This document shows, one piece after another, positions 1-4,848 of a DNA stretch of 5,027 nt. A program made the position numbers and the translations under genes. The stretch lies in assembly GCA_030596915.1 (NCBI GenBank), contig JAUVSX010000286.1, positions 1-5,027 on the forward strand, read 5' to 3'. The notes under the pieces were generated by a model. That model did not search any database and was not told where the DNA came from. It saw nothing but the letters and a program-made list of their open reading frames with translations. Source of the stretch: Chloroflexota bacterium. Its GTDB lineage: Bacteria; Chloroflexota; Anaerolineae; B4-G1. The stretch's first letter is position 1, and the number at the start of each line of letters is the position of its first letter.

Positions 1-219
1 GCAGCCTCCTCGGGCGAGGAGATCTGTCAGGGCGCTTCTCTCGCGGGGTGCCAGGGAATTCCATGCGTTGACGATAGCCTCGGGATTGGACATCGCAGCC
101 GCCAATTCGGCCGCTCTCTCCCGCGGGCCACTCGATGCTGGCTCGACGTCCCAGAAGCGTCCGATCGCCTCTAGGCGCGCTGGATCGGCGTCTCGAAGGC
201 CCTGGAAGAGTGTAGGCAT
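1..219 (-). CDS. N-terminal fragment of an XPB/Ssl2 helicase-N-terminal-like protein (partial)
   Basis: An open frame runs from an ATG (complement of 217-219) through 73 codons to the left edge with no stop, so the C-terminal part is missing. Visible pattern: a short N-terminal helix (LFQGLRDADPARLEAIGRFW, residues 4-23), a W-D-V turn (23-25), an alanine-rich helix (about 33-43), then 'MSNPEAIVNAWNSL' (43-56) and 'RERSALTDLLARGG' (59-72). From family knowledge, the sequence of 'W-x-V', 'L..AM.(D/N)P..V...L..L' and 'ALt.LLa.GG' resembles the N-terminal repeat of bacterial proteins with a helicase XPB/Ssl2 N-terminal-type domain, common in Chloroflexota and Actinomycetota; their function is mostly unknown. 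No catalytic motif lies in the visible part, so helicase activity cannot be claimed. There is no Shine-Dalgarno; a promoter -10 lies only 9 nt upstream of the ATG. It is divergent from the DUF1232 gene. The coding call is fairly sure, the family less so. Confidence 0.62.
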   Translation of the reverse strand, partial: MPTLFQGLRDADPARLEAIGRFWDVEPASSGPRERAAELAAAMSNPEAIVNAWNSLAPRERSALTDLLARGGC

Positions 220-228
220 CGTGACTCG

Positions 229-257
229 ATTATAGGTGGGACGGATTGCTACCACAA
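229..257 (-). promoter_or_regulatory. Predicted sigma70-type promoter of the divergent - strand gene
   Basis: Read on the - strand, TTGTGG (257-252) is followed by a 17-bp spacer and a perfect TATAAT (234-229). The predicted transcription start falls about 7 nt further, near 222, only 2-3 nt before the ATG at 219. If correct, the mRNA is leaderless or nearly so, which agrees with the absence of a ribosome binding site. The -35 matches the consensus only in its first three bases, so the call rests on the -10 and the spacing. Confidence 0.5.
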
Positions 258-265
258 GGCGTGCT

Positions 266-293
266 TTGCGTATGTATGGTGCGGGGCTATAAT
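266..293 (+). promoter_or_regulatory. Predicted sigma70-type promoter of the DUF1232 gene
   Basis: A perfect TATAAT lies at 288-293, with a weak -35 (TTGCGT, 266-271) 16 bp upstream. The predicted start near 300 gives a leader of about 35 nt that contains the GAAGGAG ribosome binding site (321-327). The two divergent -10 boxes are 53 bp apart, so the promoters sit side by side with little room for separate control sites. Confidence 0.5.
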
Positions 294-320
294 GGCGGCA
301 AGCGGAGGTGGCTCTCACGC

Positions 321-327
321 GAAGGAG
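321..327 (+). promoter_or_regulatory. Ribosome binding site deciding the DUF1232 start
   Basis: GAAGGAG lies 7 nt before the ATG at 335. An in-frame GTG at 308 would give a product 9 residues longer, but it has no spaced Shine-Dalgarno and the GAAGGAG motif would then lie inside the coding sequence. The ATG at 335 is therefore preferred. Confidence 0.75.
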
Positions 328-334
328 TGGATTG

Positions 335-754
335 ATGGCGAAAGAGGGGAAGCCGGTTCAGGTTCGTCCCGATGACAACGGCGGAATTGCAGTGTGGCTG
401 CAGGAGATAGTGCGGCACGCACGATTGGCCTGGCGGCTGTTTCAGGATGAGCGAGTGCCGGTCTGGACGAAGCTGATCCCGCCTGCGGCGTTGCTCTACG
501 TACTCTCGCCGATCGACTTCATTCCCGACGTGGTGGCAGGGCTTGGCCAGCTTGACGACATCGCCGTGGTTCTGATTGGTATGAAGCTCTTCATCGAGCT
601 GGCGCCTCGTGACGTCGTACGCGAGCACCTAGCTGCGCTGGGCGCGCGCGTCCAGGAGTGGCGCGTGGTTGACGATGAGCCAGGGCCAGCGGTGGTGATC
701 GACGGCGAGCTGCACACGACTGGGCCTGAGTCTCTGCCTCCTGACGAGGACTAA
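335..754 (+). CDS. DUF1232 (YkvA-family) small membrane-associated protein
   Basis: 139 residues. The core shows the DUF1232 pattern: a basic helix 'RHARLAWRLFQDERVPVWTK' (27-46), a hydrophobic stretch (about 47-57) ending in the hallmark SPIDFIPD (58-65), then GQLDD (71-75) and a second hydrophobic helix 'IAVVLIGMKLFIEL' (76-89). The family is usually found as a short domain of one or two hydrophobic helices thought to be membrane-associated; its biochemical role is not established, and none is proposed here. The C-terminal tail (about 105-139) is acidic and proline-rich, ends in PPDED and is probably disordered. The ATG start is chosen because of GAAGGAG 7 nt upstream. The gene has its own promoter and is separated from hrcA by 396 bp that includes hrcA's promoter, so it is probably not part of the heat-shock operon. 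No terminator with a T-run follows it. Confidence 0.85.
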   Translation: MAKEGKPVQVRPDDNGGIAVWLQEIVRHARLAWRLFQDERVPVWTKLIPPAALLYVLSPIDFIPDVVAGLGQLDDIAVVLIGMKLFIELAPRDVVREHLAALGARVQEWRVVDDEPGPAVVIDGELHTTGPESLPPDED

Positions 755-1065
755 GGTCCGATCTTCGGCTGAGCGCACTGTCAGAATCTTGTGCCCTGAG
801 TGATCTCCGGCACGTCAGGTGGGCGCGCGGCCGCTTCAGCGCCCACGGTCCCTCACGAACTTCATTCTCCGCGAACGCGGGCAACTCCCCAACTTCGCGC
901 CACGTGTCTGACAGCGGATTGCCCGGATCGCCTGCCGCAGTGACCTCGCCCTGATCGGCCGTGCGCGTGCGGTTCCTTCTGTTCGATAGGCATGGGCGAC
1001 GCTCCCCTGGTCCTGCTCCCAGCGCGCCAATCCCCTTTTCCATCGCCGGGTAGCAGTATCCTTGG
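755..1065. other. Intergenic stretch without a supported gene
   Basis: About 310 bp between the DUF1232 stop and the hrcA promoter. Open frames on the - strand cross it, but they start inside the hrcA promoter or downstream of it without ribosome binding sites, are very arginine-rich, and one continues antisense through the DUF1232 gene. No tRNA-like cloverleaf or CRISPR repeat was seen. The one clear structure is the inverted repeat at 819-846; a weak hairpin (CCGA/TCGG) lies at 758-768 just after the DUF1232 stop, without a T-run. The stretch may hold leftovers of a decayed gene, but I cannot show that. Confidence 0.5.
819..846. repeat. 8-bp perfect inverted repeat (hairpin) downstream of the DUF1232 gene
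   Basis: GTGGGCGC (819-826) and GCGCCCAC (839-846) are exact complements around a 12-nt loop that contains the palindrome GCGGCCGC (827-834). The stem is strong, but no T-run follows on either strand, so it is not a canonical intrinsic terminator. It lies 65 nt after the DUF1232 stop and could act as a 3'-end stabilising hairpin or a non-canonical terminator; this is inference. Confidence 0.45.
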
Positions 1066-1094
1066 TTGACATTTTGTGTCCCGTGTGGTATCAT
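1066..1094 (+). promoter_or_regulatory. hrcA operon promoter (sigma70/sigmaA type)
   Basis: A perfect TTGACA (1066-1071) is followed by a 17-bp spacer and TATCAT (1089-1094, five of six consensus bases). The predicted transcription start is near 1101, so CIRCE occupies roughly +7 to +35. A strong vegetative promoter held down by HrcA is the expected arrangement for class I heat-shock operons. No sigma32-like alternative was seen. Confidence 0.88.
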
Positions 1095-1106
1095 CCGCAG
1101 CTAGGT

Positions 1107-1135
1107 CTTAGCACTCTTGACGTGAGAGTGCTAAG
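1107..1135 (+). promoter_or_regulatory. CIRCE operator (HrcA binding site)
   Basis: TTAGCACTC (1108-1116), a 9-nt spacer (1117-1125) and GAGTGCTAA (1126-1134) match the CIRCE consensus TTAGCACTC-N9-GAGTGCTAA at all 18 positions. The arms extend by one more pair (C1107/G1135), making them 10 bp. It lies directly downstream of the hrcA -10 and directly upstream of the hrcA Shine-Dalgarno. From established knowledge, dimeric HrcA binds CIRCE and blocks transcription; as RNA the element also forms a 5' hairpin that can affect message stability. It implies negative autoregulation of the whole operon. Confidence 0.98.
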
Positions 1136-1143
1136 AAGGAGAG
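1136..1143 (+). promoter_or_regulatory. hrcA ribosome binding site, abutting CIRCE
   Basis: AAGGAGAG follows the right CIRCE arm with no intervening base and lies 7 nt before the GTG start at 1151. It fixes the GTG as the start of hrcA. Its contact with the CIRCE stem could reduce ribosome access when the hairpin is folded. Confidence 0.85.
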
Positions 1144-1150
1144 TGCCCAC

Positions 1151-2182
1151 GTGGAAGAACTCACGCCCCGCCAGGAAACGATCCTGAGACTTGTTGTGCG
1201 GGAGTACGTCAGGTCCGCTTCGCCTGTCGGCTCGCGCGCGCTCGTCGAGGCGTACGAGCTCCCCGTGAGTTCGGCAACTGTGCGCAACGATCTGGCGCGT
1301 CTCGAGGCGTTGGGGTACCTGAGCCATCCCCACACTTCGGCGGGGCGCGTGCCGACTCTCGAGGGCTATCGATACTTCGTAGGCCGGCTGGTCGGAGACG
1401 TGGCTTTGCCGCTGCGCGAGCGGACGACCATCGCCCACCAGTTTTACCAGGCGCGACGAGACCTTGAGCAGTGGATGCCTCTGGCCGCTTCAGTACTGAG
1501 CCAAACCGCGCGATTGCCCGCGGTCGTGACAGTGCCCCAGGCCGTCGAGCCTCACTACAAGCATCTTCAGCTCATATCGACCCATGGGCACACGGTGCTT
1601 CTTGTCCTGGTCGCACACGGCGGCATCGTGAAGCAACAGATGCTCAATCTAGTCGAACCGGTTGACCAGGAGGCGCTTGGGAAGGCGAGCGACCGTCTCA
1701 ACCAACTCTGTGCTGGGCTGGCGGCCGACGAGATTGAGACGCGTGCTGATGGCCTGCCGTCCCTCGAGTCCGACGTCGCCAGGCTCGTGGCTGGTATTCT
1801 CAGGGATGCCGAAGCCGGCATGTCTGGAACCATCTACCGGGATGGATTGACGGCGGTATTGCAGCAGCCAGAGTTTTCCGAGGGTGAGAAGGCTCACGGG
1901 TTGATGCGTATCGTGGAGGAGCGCAGTCTGCTTAAGGGGGTGCTGGCGGACGCTCTCGGGCCCGAAGTGGGTCTGGTGCGCGTCTTGATCGGTGGCGAAG
2001 GACGCTGGGACGAACTGCGGGCTTGCAGCCTGGTGCTGGCTCGGTACGGCGTGAGCGAGTACGCAACTGGGGCGCTCGGTGTCGTAGGCCCCACTCGCAT
2101 GTCCTATGGGCGCGCCATCTCCGCGGTGCGATTCGTGGCCGGCGTGCTCTCTGATCTCGTCTACGATTCATACGCAGGCTAG
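1151..2182 (+). CDS. hrcA: Heat-inducible transcription repressor HrcA
   Basis: 343 residues, the usual length for HrcA, with a GTG start supported by AAGGAGAG. HrcA binds CIRCE as a dimer and represses the class I heat-shock operon; in other bacteria its folding depends on GroEL, which links repression to free chaperonin. The N-terminal winged-helix domain (about 1-80) carries the recognition region 'SSATVRNDLARLEALGYL' (40-57) and the wing signature HTSAGRVPT followed by GYRYFV (61-77). The central GAF-like region spans about 100-270, including 'RLPAVVTVPQ' (121-130). The C-terminal end shows 'VLIGGEG' (278-284), 'ARYG' (297-300) and the conserved GPTRM (313-317) followed by 'SYGRAI'. It is the first gene of the operon and has a perfect CIRCE in its own leader, so it is autoregulated. 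It is followed after 48 nt by grpE with no visible promoter or terminator between them. Identity is clear from motifs, length and context. Confidence 0.97.
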   Translation: MEELTPRQETILRLVVREYVRSASPVGSRALVEAYELPVSSATVRNDLARLEALGYLSHPHTSAGRVPTLEGYRYFVGRLVGDVALPLRERTTIAHQFYQARRDLEQWMPLAASVLSQTARLPAVVTVPQAVEPHYKHLQLISTHGHTVLLVLVAHGGIVKQQMLNLVEPVDQEALGKASDRLNQLCAGLAADEIETRADGLPSLESDVARLVAGILRDAEAGMSGTIYRDGLTAVLQQPEFSEGEKAHGLMRIVEERSLLKGVLADALGPEVGLVRVLIGGEGRWDELRACSLVLARYGVSEYATGALGVVGPTRMSYGRAISAVRFVAGVLSDLVYDSYAG

Positions 2183-2218
2183 GGGACGTGGCCGGCCTTT
2201 GTCAGACAACGCAGCTCC

Positions 2219-2225
2219 AGGAGGT
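2219..2225 (+). promoter_or_regulatory. Strong ribosome binding site of grpE with two adjacent GTG starts
   Basis: AGGAGGT is a near-perfect Shine-Dalgarno. It lies 5 nt before a GTG at 2231 and 8 nt before a second in-frame GTG at 2234. The 2234 codon has the more usual spacing, so the protein may be one residue shorter than annotated. Confidence 0.8.
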
Positions 2226-2230
2226 CTCTC

Positions 2231-2860
2231 GTGGTGGATAACGACTCATGCAACAGCGAAGCCGAGGCAAAGGGTGATGGTGAGTTGGCCGAAGGGGCGA
2301 CGGAGCCCGTCGCCGAGGAGGGCGTTGACGAGCTGCAGGAGCTCAGAGATGAGCTTGAGGCCGCTCAGGCCCACGTAGCCGAGTACCTCGACGGCTGGCA
2401 GCGAGCGCAGGCGGCGTTCTCCAACTACAAGAAGCGACAAGAAGGCGAGCGCTTGCAGATGATCCAGCTCTCCAACGCCACCCTAATGCGAAGGCGCCTC
2501 CCAGTCGGGGACGATTTTGACCGGGCGTTCGCGACCCTCCCCGCTTGCCTCGATCGGCTGACCTGGGTCGATGGCCTCTTTCTGATCAAGCACAAGCTGG
2601 ACGCGGTACTGCATTCGGAGGGCGTGAAGCCCATCGAAACGCAGGGGGAGCAGTTCGATCCTGTCTACCACGAGGCGATTACGTATGAGGAGGCAGAGGG
2701 TTTTGCGGAGGGATACATCATAGGCGAGGTTCAGCGGGGCTACATACTTGGTGATCGGGTGTTGCGCCCTTCGCTCGTGCGCGTGGCCAAGGCTCCGCTC
2801 GCAACACGGGAATCGGAGGCGGAGAACGGCGACGCCGATGAGGAAGAGGGCGATGGCTAA
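2231..2860 (+). CDS. grpE: GrpE, nucleotide exchange factor for DnaK
   Basis: 209 residues, typical of the family. GrpE is a cytosolic dimer that releases ADP from DnaK, and its long helix can act as a thermosensor. Regions in order: acidic, probably disordered N-terminus (1-33); long dimerising coiled coil 'LQELRDELEAAQAHVAEYLD' (35-54) continuing through GWQRAQAAFSNYKKRQEGER (55-74); four-helix region (about 78-130); and the C-terminal beta domain with QFDPVYHEAI (141-150) and 'GEVQRGYILGDRVLRPSLV' (165-183), the GrpE signature. The tail (194-209) is acidic (ESEAENGDADEEEGDG). In 'LMRRRLPVGDDF' (85-96), R89 and G93 sit where most relatives have leucine, judged from memory. The end overlaps dnaK by 8 nt, suggesting translational coupling and matched production of the two partners. 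The GTG start is supported by AGGAGGT; 2234 is equally possible. Confidence 0.96.
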   Translation: MVDNDSCNSEAEAKGDGELAEGATEPVAEEGVDELQELRDELEAAQAHVAEYLDGWQRAQAAFSNYKKRQEGERLQMIQLSNATLMRRRLPVGDDFDRAFATLPACLDRLTWVDGLFLIKHKLDAVLHSEGVKPIETQGEQFDPVYHEAITYEEAEGFAEGYIIGEVQRGYILGDRVLRPSLVRVAKAPLATRESEAENGDADEEEGDG

Positions 2861-4730
2861 GATCATCGGCATCGATCTGGGCACGACAAACTCAGTCTGC
2901 GCGGTGATGTTGGGCGGTGAGCCGACCATCATCCCGAGCGCAGAGGGCGGACGGTTGGTTCCCTCGGTTGTGGCGGTGAATCCCGGCACGGGAGAGCGCA
3001 CGGTGGGGCAGGTGGCCAAACGCCAGGCTGTTGTGAACCCTGAGAACACGGTCTTCTCCATCAAGCGATTTATGGGTCGCAAGTTCGATGACCCCGAGGT
3101 GAGGCGGGCGCTCGAGTTGGTCCCGTACCAGGTGTCACCAGCACCCAATGGGGATGTGCGCGTGTGGATGGGAGGTGGCGAGCACAGCCCACCGGAGATC
3201 TCTGCGATGATCTTGCAGAAGATCAAGACTGACACCGAGGCGTACCTGGGCGAACAGGTGTCTCAGGCGGTCATCACCGTCCCCGCATACTTCAACGACA
3301 GCCAACGCCAGGCCACGAAGGATGCGGGCAGGATCGCTGGCCTGGAGGTGCTGCGCATCATCAACGAGCCTACTGCCTCGTCCCTCGCGTACGGGCTGGA
3401 CAGGAAGAAGGACGAGATCATCGCCGTGTTCGACCTTGGCGGCGGTACGTTCGACATCTCCGTGCTCGACGTGGGCGATGGTGTCTTCGAGGTGCGGTCC
3501 ACCAACGGCGATACGTTTCTCGGCGGCGATGATTGGGACCAGCGTGTCATCGAGTGGGTGGCTGATGAGTTCAGACGCGAGCGGGGTATTGACCTGCGTC
3601 AGGACAGGCAGGCGCTCCAGCGGCTCAGGGAAGCGGTGGAAAAGGCCAAGGTAGAGCTGAGTACTGTGCTCGAGACAGAGATCAACCTGCCGTTCATCAC
3701 GGCGGATGCCTCCGGTCCCCAGCACTTGCAGATGAAGCTGACCCGCGCCAGGCTGGAGCAGCTCACCGACGACCTGATCCAGCGTACGATCGGCCCGTGC
3801 AAGCAGGCTCTGGCAGACGCGAAGCTCCAGCCGTCCGAGATTGACGAGGTAATTCTGGTTGGTGGGATGACGCGGATGCCAGCGATCCAGCAGACGGTGT
3901 CTGAGCTCTTCGGGAAGGAGCCCCACAAAGGGGTTAACCCGGACGAGGTAGTGGGTCTGGGGGCTGCCATTCAGGCTGGTGTCCTCGGGGGCGAGGTCAA
4001 GGATGTGCTGCTGCTCGACGTGACTCCCTTGACACTAAGCATCGAGACACTGGGTCACGTGGCCACCTCGCTGATCGAGCGCAACACGACCATTCCCACT
4101 CGCAAGAGTCAGGTCTTCTCGACCGCGGTGGATGGTCAGACTCAGGTGGAGATTCACGTTGTGCAGGGCGAGCGTCCAATGGCGCCAGACAACAATAGCT
4201 TGGGCAAGTTCGTCTTGGATGGCGTGCCCCAGGCGCCGCGAGGGCTGCCCCAGATCGAGGTCACGTTTGACATAGACGCGAACGGTATCCTGCATGTATC
4301 AGCCGTGGACAAGGCTACTGGGCGCGAGCAATCGATGCAAATCATTCCTTCCAGCGGTCTCGCTGATGAAGAGGTCGAGAGGATGGTCCAAGAGGCTGAG
4401 CGCTTCCGCGAGGAGGATCGTCGCAGGCAGGAGGAAGCGCAGGCGAGGAACGCTGGCGATGGTGCCGTCTATGCGGCGGAGAAGCTCCTGCGCGAGCAGG
4501 CCGCGAGGATCCCTGTCGACCAAACGTTGGATCTGGAGGCAAAGATTGCTGCCGCCAAGTCAGCCCTGGAGAGCGGTGACACCGGGGCAATCCGGCGCAG
4601 CACCGATGAGCTGTCTCAGGCGCTGCAACAGGCCGGGGCGGCGATGTATGATACGGCTGAAGACGATGGTCCACCGCCTCCCGAGGCCGACGACGACGAT
4701 GTTGTCGAGGGCGCGTTCAGCGAATCCTGA
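2853..4730 (+). CDS. dnaK: Chaperone DnaK (Hsp70)
   Basis: 625 residues, full length. DnaK is the ATP-driven cytosolic Hsp70 that binds exposed hydrophobic peptides, stimulated by DnaJ and reset by GrpE. ATPase domain (1-382): IDLGTTNS (7-14), K71 in 'SIKRFMG', VPAYFND (143-149), NEPTA (171-175), FDLGGGTFD (193-201, with T199 at the E. coli autophosphorylation position) and VILVGGMTRMP (333-343). The interdomain linker VLLLDVT is at 385-391. The substrate-binding sandwich is about 392-500 (IERNTTIPT, 408-416; DIDANGIL, 473-480), followed by the helical lid (about 503-600) and an acidic tail with four prolines and DDDDVVEG (607-620). Residues about 78-105 contain the quadrant I segment that Firmicutes DnaKs lack. 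The start at 2853 is chosen because MAKIIGIDLG is the family's N-terminus; AGGAAG (2841-2846) precedes it, and the in-frame ATG at 2838 would add RKRA-type residues foreign to the family. It overlaps grpE and is controlled from the CIRCE promoter. Confidence 0.98.
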   Translation: MAKIIGIDLGTTNSVCAVMLGGEPTIIPSAEGGRLVPSVVAVNPGTGERTVGQVAKRQAVVNPENTVFSIKRFMGRKFDDPEVRRALELVPYQVSPAPNGDVRVWMGGGEHSPPEISAMILQKIKTDTEAYLGEQVSQAVITVPAYFNDSQRQATKDAGRIAGLEVLRIINEPTASSLAYGLDRKKDEIIAVFDLGGGTFDISVLDVGDGVFEVRSTNGDTFLGGDDWDQRVIEWVADEFRRERGIDLRQDRQALQRLREAVEKAKVELSTVLETEINLPFITADASGPQHLQMKLTRARLEQLTDDLIQRTIGPCKQALADAKLQPSEIDEVILVGGMTRMPAIQQTVSELFGKEPHKGVNPDEVVGLGAAIQAGVLGGEVKDVLLLDVTPLTLSIETLGHVATSLIERNTTIPTRKSQVFSTAVDGQTQVEIHVVQGERPMAPDNNSLGKFVLDGVPQAPRGLPQIEVTFDIDANGILHVSAVDKATGREQSMQIIPSSGLADEEVERMVQEAERFREEDRRRQEEAQARNAGDGAVYAAEKLLREQAARIPVDQTLDLEAKIAAAKSALESGDTGAIRRSTDELSQALQQAGAAMYDTAEDDGPPPPEADDDDVVEGAFSES

Positions 4731-4755
4731 GAGAGCACATTGGTTTGATCGTGAG

Positions 4756-4794
4756 GCGAATGACAGGCCCAGCTACCAAGGGTTTGTCATTCGC
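4756..4794 (+). repeat. Long stem-loop in the dnaK-dnaJ gap
   Basis: GCGAATGACA (4756-4765) and TGTCATTCGC (4785-4794) are perfect 10-bp complements. As RNA the stem continues inward by two G-U pairs and three C-G pairs (4768-4770 with 4780-4782), giving 15 pairs around a 9-nt loop (4771-4779). No T-run follows, so it does not look like a full intrinsic terminator. Lying 25 nt after the dnaK stop and 54 nt before the dnaJ start, it may stabilise the upstream message, mark a processing site or reduce read-through into dnaJ. CATTCGC recurs at 4815-4821 and could pair with the left arm instead. Confidence 0.72.
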
Positions 4795-4848
4795 TGTGTG
4801 TGCACCGAGATGCCCATTCGCGGGCGCCTCTGACGTGAGTCCAGATTG

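Noticed and set aside
6..21. Palindrome CTCCTC-GGGC-GAGGAG at the left edge, possibly a fold-back assembly artefact
   Set aside because: The bases fit the expected protein ending 'LLARGG', so it is adequately explained as coding sequence.
836..1072. A 78-codon - strand open frame starting with ATG inside the hrcA -35 region
   Set aside because: It has no ribosome binding site, a very arginine-rich composition typical of chance frames in GC-rich DNA, and no recognisable motif.
591..1094. A 167-codon - strand open frame across the gap and into the DUF1232 gene
   Set aside because: It runs antisense through the well-supported DUF1232 gene and has no ribosome binding site or family resemblance; a relic in its middle cannot be excluded but is not supported.
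1107..1135. CIRCE stem as an intrinsic terminator
   Set aside because: It matches the HrcA operator exactly, lies between promoter and gene, and has no T-run after it.
2483..3926. Long - strand open frames (250 and 263 codons) opposite grpE and dnaK
   Set aside because: They are antisense to strongly conserved genes and arise from the codon bias of those genes; no start signals or motifs.
4294..4833. A 179-codon + strand frame overlapping the end of dnaK and the dnaK-dnaJ gap
   Set aside because: It lies in another frame of dnaK, is rich in R and S as expected of a shadow frame, and lacks a ribosome binding site.
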